This document shows, piece by piece, positions 24,137 through 38,042 of a stretch of 64,000 nucleotides of DNA. The notes under the pieces were generated by a model. That model saw only the letters and a list, made by a program, of their open reading frames with translations, did not search any database and was not told the origin of the DNA. The first letter of the stretch is position 1. Each line of letters starts with the position of its first letter. The translations under genes and the position numbers were made by a program. The stretch spans positions 1,178,001 to 1,242,000 of the forward strand of contig JAIXMF010000002.1 in assembly GCA_025201365.1 (NCBI GenBank), read 5' to 3'. This DNA is from Syncephalis plumigaleata. Its lineage: Eukaryota > Zoopagomycota > Zoopagomycetes > Zoopagales > Piptocephalidaceae.

Positions 24137-24588
24137 ATGATTTTCTTCACTTCCACCCGTCTTATCGTTGCTATCGTGGCATTCGTGCAATTGGTAACCG
24201 TTAGCAATGTCATCCCAAGCATCGATGCATCACCTGTTCCTCGACAAGCATTAGCGCAGGATAGCAATATCGAGTATACGCACGATGTATCGTTGGATCG
24301 TCGCTTCATTCCCAACTTCACCAATGGTGCCATGAACAAAGCAAAGGAATATGCCAAGAAGGCACCGGGAACCATACGCAAAAAGATCCATAAAAACTCA
24401 AAGCAAGTCGGTACTGCTGCGCAAAGGGGGCCGGTGCCCTTACGAAAGCTACGGTTGTTGCAGCTGGTGCAGCTCCTGTTGCTAATATGGCCGGTGATTT
24501 CGTAACAAAGATTAGCGAGGAAAAGCTCCAAAACGTTGCACACGAATGCAGTAAAGAGAATGCATCCATCGACTGTATTAAGGCATAA
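24137..24588 (+). CDS. Small secreted helical protein, unknown function
   Basis: ATG at 24137 begins a signal peptide (STRLIVAIVAFVQLVTVSNV, cleavage near DASPVP). A short Ala/Gln-rich pro-like stretch ends at a dibasic site (SLDRRF), followed by a Lys-rich amphipathic segment (MNKAKEYAKKAPGTIRKKI). At the GGGGG run 24426-24430 the frame must gain one base; the rest then reads ALTKATVVAAGAAPVANMAG and a C-terminus with two cysteines, CSKENASIDCIKA, stop 24586-24588. Without that base the frame ends at 24505 in Leu-rich sequence. The coding-like composition of the downstream frame favours a one-base undercall. The dibasic RR after the pro-region could be a Kex2-type site. No family recognised. 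Confidence 0.55.
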
Positions 24589-25158
24589 TACGAGCATCAC
24601 AATGGCTAGCTACTTCTTTTGTTACCTATTATTAGAAAGTTAACGATATTACTATCAAATTGTTACGAATAAATCTAAGGAAATAACCCGTTACTATTTA
24701 CTTCCTTTTCCTCTTCCTCTCGTTAATAATGTCTTTCGAATGATACCAATCTTCCAAAATTAACAGTCACATTACAACGTAAGCTTCAAACAAAATGAGA
24801 ATAACATTTATTGTTAGTAAATATGTATACATACATATATTCATGTATGTAACTGTCATTGTAGCTGTAACAAAGTTTTGCTGTCAATGTAAACAAATAG
24901 TTCTACGATTGATAGAGATATATAGGAGGAAAAAGTGATATGAGATGAATGATATGTGATGAAATAGTGCATGAAAACGATTACTTCATACGAAAATAGG
25001 ATAGGCGCACATATGGTGTGCATTGATGAGGATAATTGATGCTAATACGAAAGAGTGGATCAACTAGCATAGTCCACTTTGGTTACAGATAAAATATGAA
25101 AATAATTTGATCTCAATACAAAGAGAAATCGTTCAATGATGTAGAAAGAAATGGTTGT
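24589..25158. other. Convergent 3' region, no gene
   Basis: AT-rich spacer between the 3' ends of the small secreted protein gene and the TBC gene, with a short ATGTAT-type tract at 24820-24850. Nothing coding seen. Confidence 0.7.
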
Positions 25159-27824
25159 CTAATATTCATTATGAAGTCGTCGACGCATTGTGATATATTT
25201 ACGTTGCTCGAGTAAACGTCGAACAATGCCCAGAAAGAATGTATCTTCGCTTTGTTCACTATCGAATGGTAGGGTATTGTTCAAGAACTGGACTACCATC
25301 TCGAAATTTCCTTGTAGTAATTGATCTAATGAACATAGTAGTAAAGCAAGTGCATTGATATCAATTAGTTTGTATTCCATTACGACAAGCACTATCAATA
25401 CTAACCTTGAAAATGAAGTAGTAGCCCGGTGGTCACGCATATTAGAGCATCGAAACCCTCTAGCATTAGTAGATCCCAGACACGTAACGTGGTACGATGA
25501 GGCATAACACCATTGGAGAACAGTGTGCAATACCATTTGATCGAGTACATTTCGGGCATGACACCAATGGCCGCCAAGTGTTTCGCTAGTTTCGGCGAGC
25601 ATGACTCCAGCAAATGACCTTGCACGAAGATCGCCTCCATCAATGCGGGGAAACCAGGTTGGAACAGTTTCTCTAGGTTATGTTTCGCGAATAGCATACG
25701 CATTATAATGAATGCTCGCTAATTATATATGCATATATATATGTGTTAATAAGCATGACTAGAATGACTAGAGTAGAATGCACATCAACTATTTACCTCT
25801 TCATCAAAATATAGTAATAGTATGGCAGCAATCGTGGCCATACCCTGGCAGTAGCCAACATCAGGTACAGCATTTGAGTAGGCACACAGTATGTTAAATA
25901 GGTGGCGTTGTCTAGATGGCACAATCACTAATGTAAGCATAACGTTATAGTTGATCTCACTAGTTAGTACATACCCTGGGCCATAACGTTGACTAAACAT
26001 CACATGAGATCGTATGGTACGTTCGATATCAATATCGATTTGATGTTCATGTGGCGAGGTTTGTCGTAAAAGTACCTACATATATATGTGTGTGTGTGAT
26101 TAGTTATTATTCATCAATCGTATAATTTATATTGATTTACCTGGTAGGAGGCAGCGATGGCTTCTTCCGACATTGATGTGGAATTACCCGTGGTAAGCAT
26201 GAAATGCCTGACATACACGTATATTAGCTAATCATTATTATTATGATATCGATGGACTACCTACCATGCCTCTGCTCTCCAGCAATCTGGAATACCCTTG
26301 AACACACGTAATTTGAACTGATTTCTTTTCATTAGTAATAGTAATGCAATACAATGTAGTAGTATCAGCATACCTTGGATGATAGACGGAACGAGTAAAG
26401 TGAACTAGTAGTGGAACTCCATCGTTTTGTGGCCATGCGCATCCATTTGAGTGCACGATTACTTTCGCGACGTTTCTCACTAATACATATAATCATTAAT
26501 TATTGTATATCCCATATAGTAATGTCTACTTACGCAGGTGTTTGAACAGCATTCATGGCAAATGTCTCATCATCATCATCCTCGTCATCATTACCATGTA
26601 TAAATCCATATCGATCAACTTTTGATTGCAATTGAATATCTGTATCAGTAGCTGAACTATTCACTGGTGATGTATAAGCCATTCGTATATCACTGTACGC
26701 ATTTTCACTAATTAATGTCGAGTTTCCAGGATCATTTGCATCAGGTTCAGCCAATGCTGATGATGGTGATGTCCCAGCAGTAGTAACAGTAGCAGCTGGT
26801 TGCATCGATTTTGCATTGGTATGAGAATAGCGACGATGTGGATTCGTTGTTGTTAGCTCATCCGTTGTCATGGTCTCTTTGTTATGCTCTGTTGATTCTA
26901 GAGTGCTTGCCACCACATCACGCGTACCATTATGTTCATCAGCGTCAGTGCTATTCATGTTGAAATCGGCAGCAACAGGAATAAGTGCTGAACTACGCTT
27001 ATTTGACACGGCACCAACACGATTATCCTGACCCGTAGTCGGATGAGCTATCAACGAGTGAATGGTATTGTTGTCGGTGTCGTGGCTTCGTCGACCGACA
27101 GCTCGTACGGATATAGCACCGGAACCGGCCGGCTCACCTGGTTTACCATGATTATTCCCGCTAGTTTGCGACATGGATGTGTCGAGATACATTCCATGCT
27201 CATTGCAGTATTATCCTCGCTTGTTAGCATGATTGGTGTATGGTAATCTCGTGTAATTCGACTGTTATCGTGAGTAATTATGGATGGATACGTAATATTT
27301 GAATCTAAAGAATTATGACTATGTGTATATCGACTGGAATAATACCGAGATTCAGCTCGGTTATGTATTGAGTCGTTGTCGTCGTTATCGTTGTCGTCCT
27401 CGTCAGAATGAGCGACAAACGAGAGTCTTGAAGATAGTACACGATTACGAGTAGAGTGAGCTATCGAGACGAGGGAAATACAGGGATTAGTGACAATTAT
27501 AGATTCGTTGTCGTGTGTTGGTGAGACTATTAGTGGTGGTGGTTGCGAATGTAATAATAATAACGGTTGAGTCGAAAAAGTAGTGGGGGAGAACGAGGAA
27601 ACAGTAGAAGGTAGTTGAGGCTGCGAGACAATAAATGGCACCGTGGCACTAATGTCGTTGGTAGCGAGAGTAGGAGCAGTAACAGTGGCTGCAGGTGGTA
27701 AAGTGTTGGACGAGGCAACAGATTGAGATAATAATGGCGGAGCTTCCATGACTGTCAATGTGTGCCTTGAAATGTTGTTGTTGTTGTTGTTGTTTTTTGA
27801 GGAGGGCCAAGGCGCTCCAATCAA
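25159..27824 (-). CDS. TBC-domain Rab GTPase-activating protein
   Basis: The stop is TAG at 25159-25161; the start is ATG at 27824 or, more likely, the ATG of MEAPPLLSQS near 27749. The N-terminal half is disordered, rich in S, T, N and P. The C-terminal half is a TBC domain spread over about six exons: GIPDCWRAEAWYFMLTTG, then IDIDIERTIRSH (motif A with the arginine finger), YSNAVPDVGYCQGMATIAAI (motif B with the glutamine finger YCQ), MYSIKWYCTLFSNGVMPHRT and LRVWDLLMLEGFDAL. Both catalytic fingers are intact, so it should be active on a Rab. The N-terminal and middle frames overlap openly between 27051 and 27192. They join if one base is added near the CCC run at about 27158, or through an unseen intron. 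Rab target unknown. Confidence 0.82.
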
Positions 27825-29301
27825 CTGACAATAATATAACCTATTTTAATCACCACGTGTCTGCAAAGAGCGCGTGTACACAAACTGATGTGTGCAAGCA
27901 GTATTTTGCTTATTGTAAACTACTCTACAATATAGGTAGATTACAATACTAGCACTAGTACTAGTAAGAATAAATACTGTTGATTGAAAGGAAAAGAATA
28001 AACAAAAAATTAACAATGAAAAGAAGACTTGATAAGCTGAGTGTAGGAATGAGGAGATGAACTAGCACTGATATGAAAACTATCGACGATGTTGATAATG
28101 CTGTTTAGAAGAGTTTAGTAAAAAGTAAAGTAAAGTAAAGATTTATGTATATAAAGAGCAAAAAATAAAACAGAACAGAATAAATATACGATAATATCAA
28201 AAGTCGATATTATAAGAGACGATTTTAATAACGGCAAGTATTTTCTTACGGAATATATAAATATAGGATTAGAAATATATTGAAGCAAGCCACCATTCAT
28301 GTATAATGTTGCCGAAGATATGCAAATACTCAAAAGAGGAAGATTCGCAGTGAATTCAGTGTTATCGGTCAACAATTACAAAAGTGATGGACGACTGTCA
28401 GATTCAATTATGGCTTTCATTCGTTGAACTGTCTATTTAAAGTAGAAAACTGTTTGTGTTCATTTACGCTGTCATACCAATAGGTGGTGACCCATACGAT
28501 AAGTAAGAAATGCCCTACTTGTTTTTGTGATCATAGAAGAAAACAGCGCAATATCGGTGTTGCAGAATATGTACGCGTGCAGCATTAGAAAATAAAGACG
28601 TGTGTGTGTGTGTACGTGTGTATTGATGGGGTTGGATTGAAGGCATGCTATTTACAACGTCGATAACTGAAACGACCTAGTAGACTCATTGCAATTAACT
28701 ATACTTCTATGTTCTATGTTCTATGTTCACAATGTCAGCGAGTGTTACACACAAAGCTGCATTCTGCAATTACGCGTGATTGAATCGCTGCTCTGTTAGT
28801 TATGTGGCGCGTGCCCACGAATATGCACAGATCATCATGCGACCTCTATTATTGTAGGCCAAAGGTCGTTATCGCCCGTGTACTTTTTGCTTACAAAGGT
28901 GTCCTATGTGGCCGGATGATTTTGCTCATGCTCCTTTTCCGGAGGGTAAACTACCGCCGTTACACGTACAATTACCCAGGCGTATGTGTTGCCCGAGCTA
29001 CATGATTGCGAGTGATAGACATGCGGAGAGAAAAAGCACATGCTGCACTGGTGACCGCTTGCGTCAACTAGTGTTCATGCGTACTTTGTCAAATGAAAAG
29101 ATGTCAGATTCTTCAGATAAAAGAATGCCGAGCATTCGTAGTGTAACGTCCTCTGCTCGATATGATTAGACTAGCAAGTTGCATGTATATAGTGCTAACA
29201 TCCTTACATCCTTCTCTCTCTCTCTCTTTCTAATTATGTTTAGATCCAATGCAAGCCTAGACGGATGACAGTGCTCTATCACGCATTACTACCGGCAACG
29301 T

Positions 29302-29363
29302 CATCAACATCAGCATCAGCAATCAGCATCAGCATCAGCATCAGCATCAGCATCAGCATCAAC
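29302..29363. repeat. (CAGCAT)n hexanucleotide repeat
   Basis: Imperfect array of CATCAG units, uninterrupted in its last ~36 bases. It lies outside any recognised gene. Unit length and tandem contact rule out CRISPR. Confidence 0.85.
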
Positions 29364-31350
29364 AATATGCGGTACAACCTTCAACGTTGTTCGATTACGT
29401 CAAGGATACGTAACAATCTTCTTTGACTACAATGTCGACAATACATCAGCGCACATGACCGGACTATATTGTAATAGCGAATACTGCTTGCTGTAATGCC
29501 AAACAATCAGTGTGAACGCCATTCACATTCCAATTCATGCTAAAGGGATGCAATGTTCAGTGGGTATGACAAAAGCCCCTTTAGCAGTGTAACCAACTTT
29601 TAGTGGCCATTTCGATAACGATAAGGGAATGAGACATATCAGGTGGTAGAAATCAACGAGAAGACTATAGCGACTTGTACATACATTTGACAGGAACCTT
29701 TTTACGAACTAATTGTTTTTGTTATAAACTTGTTTTTACAATGAATCCGATTCTATATGAATAGAAACATCAAACAACAAATCATTGATTGTTGCACCAC
29801 ATGTTTTTTTCCTATCAGTAACACGCGATTTAGCAATAGTCAAATAAATAAATAAAAAGATTATGAAGCGAATTAACAGGATCATTCTGCATGCGTGTGA
29901 TTCGACGAGGCTACAAGCAACGAGGCTAGCGTTGTAAGTTTGTGATCAGTAGTTTAAGGGGACGTGACATATGGCTCGAAGATTGTATGTACAAACTAGG
30001 AAATCGGCCTTGTTGGTTCGCGCATTCGTAAAAGTATCGAAGCTGGAACCAATGAGAGCGTTCCAACTCATTTAACAAGAAATCATATCACCGCATATTA
30101 TAGGTGTACGATTTGCACACACATACAAACACACAAACACGCGCGCCCATGTAGGTTCGTATGTGTTTGTTGTGTTGTGTGTGTGTGTGTGTTTTTGCTC
30201 AACGCAGTACTAAGGATAACATTTGTCTAGCTGCACGCGTTCATGATTATTTCATGTGCTTGCATGAAAGTAGGCAATACAAAGTGCTACTCACCTACTA
30301 GTCGTCATAATGACGAAAAAGCGCAATATTGCATCTGGACTGCGTTGAGAGAGAGAGAGAGAAAAAACTAACAACCGGATGTCTCACCAGTGATGTTCAA
30401 TGTTGGACAAACGTAGAATGTACGGTTTAATTCCGAATCCATCAGTGTTTGAGATGACTCGAAATGGATATGGCTAAATGGCACAACATGTGCTTCCACA
30501 TTGACTAAATGGAGTCAAGCCCGTAAATTGTAGAAAGTACACTAACTGCCATTGTCGTTGCCATTGTCATTGCTATTGCTATTCCTTGCCTAGTCAATTG
30601 TTGATTGTTTACCGGCTAGATGTCAGTCCTTGGCCTTTTAAGGATCGCGTATGTACGGTCGATTATAGGCCACGAACAATAATTATCTGCGTGTTTGCAT
30701 GAGAACAATAAATGTTACTTGCATGCCATGATTCAATGGTGCCGGTCACCTTGTGCCTGTAAGTGCTACCAATATAAACGGTAACCACATGGCGCGACAG
30801 CAGCAACGGCAGCAGAAAGCGGGAACACTCAGCAACAAATCATCCGGAAACTATCTATACCCGGCTCATGAGCATCGAGACTGGCATCGCGATTGCAACT
30901 GCAGTAAGAAAGAAGGGAAAAGCAGTAAAATGGCACGCAATGAAATGGTGTCATTCTGATAGATACATAGATACATAGATAGATATACGTTGAATGTAAA
31001 TAAAATAGATTAGTATACTGCTGGCTAGTTATTAGTTCGAATGTGCGTGTTAGCAATATTAGTGCTAAATCCTACGTCAATGATAGGAATGACTATTCCA
31101 TAGCATCAAGTCTTAAATAAATGATAGAATGGATTGAATTGCAGCTTCATTTCACTCGATGGCAGTCTCATGGCCTAGAATCAATCAGCCAACCAGGCAG
31201 CCAATCAATTAAGCCATCTATCAATGAATCAATCCATCAATCAATCAATCAATCAGGAGTAGGCAAGGCGTATTCACTGGATCGTAAGCTGCAGTTGCCA
31301 TCATGTCTTCTCTAGGGTCTGCAGAATGATAGATAGACTACCTCCACGGT

Positions 31351-31416
31351 TACACATACATACATACATACATACATATGTACATATGTACGTACATACA
31401 CACGCGCGCGCGCGAG
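31351..31416. repeat. Compound (ACAT)n / (GTAC) / (CG)n microsatellite
   Basis: ACATAC units, then ATGTACAT palindromic units, then CACACGCGCGCG and GAGAGG. The alternating purine-pyrimidine core (about 31388-31412) could adopt unusual helix forms. Confidence 0.75.
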
Positions 31417-33307
31417 AGGGGAGAGAAAGAAAGAGAGAATAGTGTTCGCAATGTAGAGATTTATGAACGGGCATTATCAGTCCGGCATTGCATGTCAATC
31501 ATTACCATTGAGACCCGTCAATCAGCATACCATATCATAATTAGTGAACAATCTCTCTCTCTCTTTCTCTTCCTCTTTCTCTCTAAGTAAACGAGGACTG
31601 CGAAATGTTTCTCTTTTCGTTATTCTCTCCCCGCATACGCGCATCATTCTCGCTCTAATTATCTGTAAATACTCGTATGACTAACTCGATACGTTTCTCG
31701 TTGCTAATCCATACACGCATGCGCCAATACCGCCTTAACCGTGTTGATCCCAAAGACAGCAGGATTTCTCGTTGCCGGGTCATTCTGACCAACTGTCGCC
31801 TTTGCTTGACTTGTTAGCAGTGTGCTATGTGTGTGTGTTTCTCTACTCCACCTGCTGTCAATTTCTCGTTCTCTCGCACACCACTCATACATCACGAATA
31901 CTTGCTCGCATGTCCCCGTTCATGTTTCTCTATTTCTAGCCAAACATCACCTACACTGCCATCACAGATCCTGTTCGTAGTAACGTCATTTGTTCTATGG
32001 ATGCATCACCGGTTATTTCGATATTGCATTGCCACGCTTGATGTATTTTTTTCTATTATATTCAACATCGCCACGTTAATCTACTCCGTGTATTGTCCTC
32101 GCTTTCTTGCGATCTTCCTCTTCATTTCCCGTCGCTGCCATCCCCGCCATCCCTAACAATTCCTCCGTATCTCGATTGCTCTACGAATATCCCGACTATT
32201 GTCGTCCACGTCATTCGCTATCCCCATTCTCTTCTTATTTACCATCAAGGGCTATTCTCTGGCATTGACAGTGAACAGACCTGGCATCTAGTATCCACGT
32301 GTCGGTAAACCTTCTTCTCCTACTACTCTTCACCTATTCTTCTTCCACGCTACTCTTCATTTCAACACGTATCATCATTATCACCGTTATTACTATCCAT
32401 ACGCTCGCTAATATCTAGTTTCTTCTTCTTCTTTCTATTCTTCGTTCCTCTTACTCTTCCTTCTTCTTCTTCTTCTTCTCTTTCTTTTCTTTCTATTCGT
32501 TCATTTATTCATTCATCCATTCTCGTCATTTACCCCGCCTAACATCACGCGATATTTGTTCGTTTGTTTGTTTGTTTGCATTGCTGTATGATCAAGTGGT
32601 GTATCTACTTCTTGACATAGCTGCAACTACGAATAAAACACATCGCTTTATCCAGAAATCTTAATACATTTCTCATTCTTCTTTTTTCATCTAATCTCCC
32701 TGTATTCCCTTAACACCGCCATTGTTCGTAGCACATTATCCAAGTATTCGTCTGGTCTTCTTACCAGAACCAACTGTTTATTTGTGCTAATAATTCTTCT
32801 TTCCCTCTCCTCTTCCTTCTCCTCCTCATCATCGTCGTTGTTATCGTCGTTGTTATCGTCGTTGTTTTCACCGCTATTACCATTCAACCTCTCCTAGTGG
32901 TTCCATCATTCCTCATTTGACGTCTCTTTATTCCTTGTGCGAGAACATTTAAATTGTAGAAATTTACCAGTGTTCTCTGTAATATTCGCTACTTTTCTAC
33001 CTTTGAACATCCTTCTCGATTGACTGCACTCTTCTTCATTTCATACCCGTCCATTACCCTGCCTGTTATCTTTCCTTTTTACTAAGGCCACACACCTTCT
33101 CTCTCTCTCCTTCTCTCTCCCCTCTCCCTTGTCACTCTTGATTAACATCGATTCTCTACTAGTGTCGTCGTTAAGTTCATCCCCGAAACGTTTCGGTAAG
33201 TGTGTGGACTGTTGTCCGATACATTGTGGTGTATATCCCAGAATGGCAATGGGTTTATTTTTTTTACTGCGCCCTTGATGATCATCCACCCAAGCCGAAC
33301 CATAGGC

Positions 33308-33375
33308 TAACACACACTCGCACACCCACACACATTTGCACACTTGCACACTTGCACACACGCTCGCACACACAA
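33308..33375. repeat. Degenerate CA-rich repeat
   Basis: Interrupted CACACA, with CTCGCACAC and TTGCACAC motifs repeated. Part of the strand-biased low-complexity zone. Confidence 0.7.
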
Positions 33376-34688
33376 TGGTCTAGATTGGCTGGTTGCTTGT
33401 CCACTTGTCAATCTATGACTCGTCATTCCTTAGTGTCACACCATGTGTTCACCGGTTCCTGGCAATCTGGCCAGGCTATTTCACTTGTTTTCCTCTACTT
33501 GAACGTCAGTAGCCACAAGTATGGAAGTACATACCCACCCACGGTTTTTGCTGTCCTTTCTCTTTGTAATTTCTTGCATGGTACTAGCGTTCGTTGTCCA
33601 CATACACAACGTCTGTACCACCACTGCCTGCCATTCGAATGCTGTCGTGTCATATTGTACCACCTATCTAGGTCGAGGTGTATAAGCCCACGGACCTTCT
33701 GGATAAGCATAGAATGAATATGATCGGGCACATGTCCACGAATACTGGCTCTTTTTTGTTAAGCAATTCGCCTCGCACTCCTTCCTTCTTCCCCGCTGTG
33801 TCCCCTTGTCCTTGCACACACACACACACGCACACGCACAAACAGAAAAATAGACAAGCACACGCGCATACGCACGCATACGCATGCGTGTACACATTGG
33901 CCGATCATTGCACTACGCTTGTCTATTCTTGTCCATTAATGAATTAACATGCACCTATGTGTATTCACGTGAATTCTACATCATCTAACAGTTGCACCAC
34001 TTTTTGCTTTATATTCGCTATTTCTTTCTTTTTCTTTTTTCTTTTCATTTAGATTCGAACAGGCCATTAGTAAAACATAGCGTGTTCATAACAGTAGTTG
34101 ACGTTCTATTCGTTAACCGCGTGTCATCCGCTATCTAAACCTAGTCGTTCAATCGTTTATCGACTGTTTAAGGTAAGAGATCACACTTCTTTTTGAGTTG
34201 ACGCGTGCTATTACCATCATTACCATCTCGTTTCTCTCTACTTGACCATTGCTCTGTTAATCAATCCGTCTATTCTTTTCTTCCGTTTTTGCTGCAATGA
34301 AACCTTCTCTCATCATCCGTTACTCTTACGCTATTCCACTCCATAAATGGCTTGGATCGATTGCTTGATTTGTGTATTCTCTCAATTGGCAAGTTGGCTA
34401 GCTTTGCCATCTTGGACATGCAATGATGTTCCCTGCTAAATTGGGCCTTTGTTGTGACGGCTTCATTTCTTGCTTTACTTTTAAATATTCGTTGATCAAC
34501 ACGTGAATCAGTGTTATAACGAGCACACGTTACATCAAGTGCATCCGCATTGACTGGTTATCATTTCATTGGTCTAGCGATCAGTGGCACACACGCCATA
34601 GCACATGTAGCATAGGCATGCTAACATGCTTCGCCAATACTTCTTGATTGTTTACCCGTCATCCACATCTCCTTAGTGCTTCATTCAT

Positions 34689-34811
34689 ATGGATCACATG
34701 GTGCAGTCTAGTTTTATGACTACGATGAGTGTCGATAATCCACCTAACCAAATGAACAACGATGATGCTGATCATGATGATGATGATGATGATGATTCTG
34801 AGGCCATGTGA
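34689..34811 (+). CDS. Possible 40-residue small protein with acidic tract
   Basis: ATG at 34689, stop TGA at 34809-34811. It reads MDHMVQSSFMTTMSVDNPPN and ends with a (GAT)n-encoded Asp run, then SEAM. Composition is more protein-like than its surroundings, but there is no homology, signal peptide or promoter to back it. It may be an upstream ORF in the leader of the zinc-finger gene, or chance around a GAT microsatellite. Confidence 0.2.
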   Translation: MDHMVQSSFMTTMSVDNPPNQMNNDDADHDDDDDDDSEAM

Positions 34812-37719
34812 GGAGATGGCATGAATAATGTTTAATGGTACACGCTATACAGACAACATTTGCGAGTAGGACAAGGTCTGACTTAGCAGATATAGTGTTT
34901 GTCTAAGGAAATATATCAAAAGATGCACGGTGCATACTGATATTTGTACTACACTTGGTAGATACTATATTGTATGAATGTTACAAATCCACTTGGAATA
35001 CTGAGACGAACTTGCCTAATGTGCACATTCAGTATTCACTATAGCAAGGTGTATCACAGTGTAATTTGCCTTCAATGATATTGATATCGTCATTGTTTCA
35101 ATTATAATTACCTTTACCTGCGGTAATGTGACACTAGATGATATGGCACGCTGACCATGTGCATACTTGTAATCAAAGGCGAGACCAAGGGTCTCTATGT
35201 TTCCATGGCACATTTCGTACACACATATACATACATACAGACACACACACACATACACACGCATCTTCCACCACATTGTTTACAGTTTAATGCTGATGAT
35301 GGCCTTGTCTGTTCACACGCACTCTCATAGTGCGTGCAGATAACATAGAAAACAATTCATCATTTTTCTTAATGTCTGTTCTCATATTTTGCCACAAGTC
35401 AACTTTCTGCATTTTACATGTCTATCGGCGATCATCAAGTAGGGCTGACTTGGTCCTGTTGCATTGCATTATATACATTTATACATTTACACTCTTTATC
35501 CATTTTTATTGTGGTTACCATGTTTGACTAGTACCAATTAAAATTGAAACGTTAAGGATATTGTCACTCGTTCTCATGCTCACACACACACACTGACCAT
35601 CGACAAAGGTGGCCTAATATCCAGACAACATTTTATATTGGCAACTCATATGACGTTTTTCAGTTGTAATTTACTAAATTGTCCTATTTTTTACGAATCC
35701 GGTCTGATTGTAACCACCGAAGGATGGAAAACTGTGTGTTACAAGCGGGAATGAACCCAAACCCAGCATGGCTTTTCACTGTGCCTTGCCTTGCTGCCTT
35801 GTTCAATCAGTGTGGACAACCGATTCCAAGCCCCTCTATTCCTAAATCTAGTTGACTATTTACGGCTTTTTCTACACGTCCCTCCCACGCGTGATTTTGT
35901 ACGAGCTGGCTCATGAGTATGAGTAGTAATCTTAGAATCAACCATTTTATGAATAGCACTGCCACCATGGCATCTCTACCAAGGAGAATCATTCTATTCA
36001 GGTTTGCTAGCTTGTCCATGGTTCAGTCTCGCACATACATACGAGTGTACGAGTCGCCACGTGCCTGTGCGTATCGTTACCAGATCATCATAATTATCAT
36101 CATCATTGCTTGCCACGTTGTCTGTAGGGTGTGTGAGTGTGTGTGTGTGTGTGCGTATGAATTTAGAGATGACTTGAGCTTGGAACGATGAACCTATGTC
36201 AAAGGTGTTATTTTCCTTATTGCTTTCCCCTAGTCAACACGCGTGTCCCGCCTTGTTGCCGATCCGTTCCTTCTTTTAGTCTTACCGGTTCTTTTCGCCG
36301 TATTTGTTTCAATCTCCGATGGCCAATTTACTTTTCTTGAAATGATACAAAAGCTCCGCCACTCGCCCATTGTCCGTTCGCCATTTATTTTTTAATTACC
36401 GCTTCATTCTCACTCACGTTCACTTTTTCTATCATTGTCACAACACTCGCCACCTACCATCACCTACCATCACCATCATCACATTCGTGTTCCTTTGCCT
36501 TGTCCGCTTGGTTGCCGCAGATTCACGATCCGCGCCTCATTTTGCGTTTCTGAACTCTTTTCAGCACTGTGCTTTCGTAGTCGTGTCTGTCAGTGTCTAC
36601 CCGTCTGTTATTGCTTGTGTTTACTTGTGTGTTTGCTTGTGCGCGCGTGTGTGTGTTCGTTTGTAGCCATTCGTGGTCGCGCACTTAGAATTATTAGTTG
36701 ACTTGCCCTCGTTGATTACTTACCAAACACGGGTCTGTTCACCATCATCAATAACCACCTTCCTCATTGTGATTGCGTCTTTCCTTCACGGTTCTTTTTT
36801 ACTTGTGTGTGTCCCCTCGAATATTCCCATCACCGATCCTTCTTCTATATTGCGTATATCTTTTTCTTTCCTTCTTTCTTTCTCTCTCTATCCGTTGCCT
36901 TTCCTTCTTCTGCTTTTCTTTCTACTACTACTACTATTACTATACTACTATTACTATTACTAGTGCCACTGATTTGATTTGATTCATTCATCGCAATCCA
37001 TCATCGCATTCGACATTTTTCTTTTTATTTAAATTCCATTCATCCCTCATCCCGCCACACGCTGATCGCTTCCTGCATTAATCCCTTGCTTATTCCACAT
37101 TCCACATTTCTCCCCTTCCTACTACTACTATTACCACCACTACACACTTGCCTTGGCTCATTCCATTGTGCAACCATTGCCTGCACATTCCTGTGATCAT
37201 CCCACTCGTGCCATATACACTTATTATCTCGTCCTTGCACAACTGCTCTATTATACAATTGCGTATTCGAATTTAAAAGATATCCAAAGAAGACCCATCC
37301 TAACTACTCTATCTCCTACTCATCCCTCTACTCACTTACAAACACACATTTACAAAACACAAACACACACACACACACTTACAAACACAAAGCACAGACT
37401 GCAGCGTTGATTGCGAACTGTCCCCATCCCCTTGTTTCATTGATTCGCATATTCATTCTATTGATTACATTGTTATCATTGCTACGCAATATTGCGTCAC
37501 TCTGCGGCTTCCCTTTCCCTTTAAACTATTAGCGTCCATAGTTTCCTGTCAAAAAATATCAGCACCTCTTTCATCTTCACCTTTACTGTAATCCTCTCTG
37601 CGCGTTATTACACCTATTTTGATACCACTTACCTTATATACACAAGTGGTCTACACTATTACTACTATTACTCCTATTATTACTACTACTCCATTATTCG
37701 ACTCTCCACGCTCCTTTCT

Positions 37720-37752
<33 letters not shown>

Positions 37753-38042
37753 CATATTACATCACTCTAAATACACTATATACACGTTTGCATAGACAAC
37801 GATTCCCATTACATTTATCTTTATTACAGCCTCTGGTAGCGCTATTCCCTTATTTTTTTGTAAGCGCGACTTTATAGAAAAGAAAAAGCGTATCACATGC
37901 TGTGTAATACAAATTACTAACCCTGTTGCTCTGACCATCTCTTCTTTCTATTTTCTAGCCGTCGTTCTACTCACGTCTCCCGTAGTTCACCACTACCACT
38001 ACCAACACTACCAACACCACCTCACCATCGACTGTAATCATA

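Larger units (their letters stand above)
27825..38042. other. Ten-kilobase gene-poor region with many microsatellites
   Basis: No gene with recognisable domains in about 10.2 kb, against one gene per ~2 kb elsewhere. 27825-31300 is AT-rich. 31330-38040 alternates AT-rich sequence with GT/CA and C/T tracts on the plus strand (31560-32530, 33000-33400, 36200-37000, 37100-37760). Reading frames there are low-complexity. The only short frame with natural-looking composition is at 34689-34811. The right third probably includes the promoter and a long leader of zinc-finger paralogue 2. Confidence 0.55.

Noticed and set aside
29302-29363. Regular repeat considered as a CRISPR array
   Set aside because: Six-base units in direct contact, with no spacers; a microsatellite in a eukaryotic genome.
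31020-31060. TTCGAA-containing stretch considered as a tRNA B box
   Set aside because: No paired acceptor stem, A box or anticodon arm at proper spacing; the same check failed at 34050 and 37265.
33664-33947. Overlapping ORFs on both strands at 33.7-33.9 kb
   Set aside because: Driven by CA/GT repeats and open on both strands in several frames.
36370-36982. Hydrophobic ORFs that resemble signal peptides or membrane proteins
   Set aside because: T-rich pyrimidine tracts always translate to F, L and S; codons show no other constraint.
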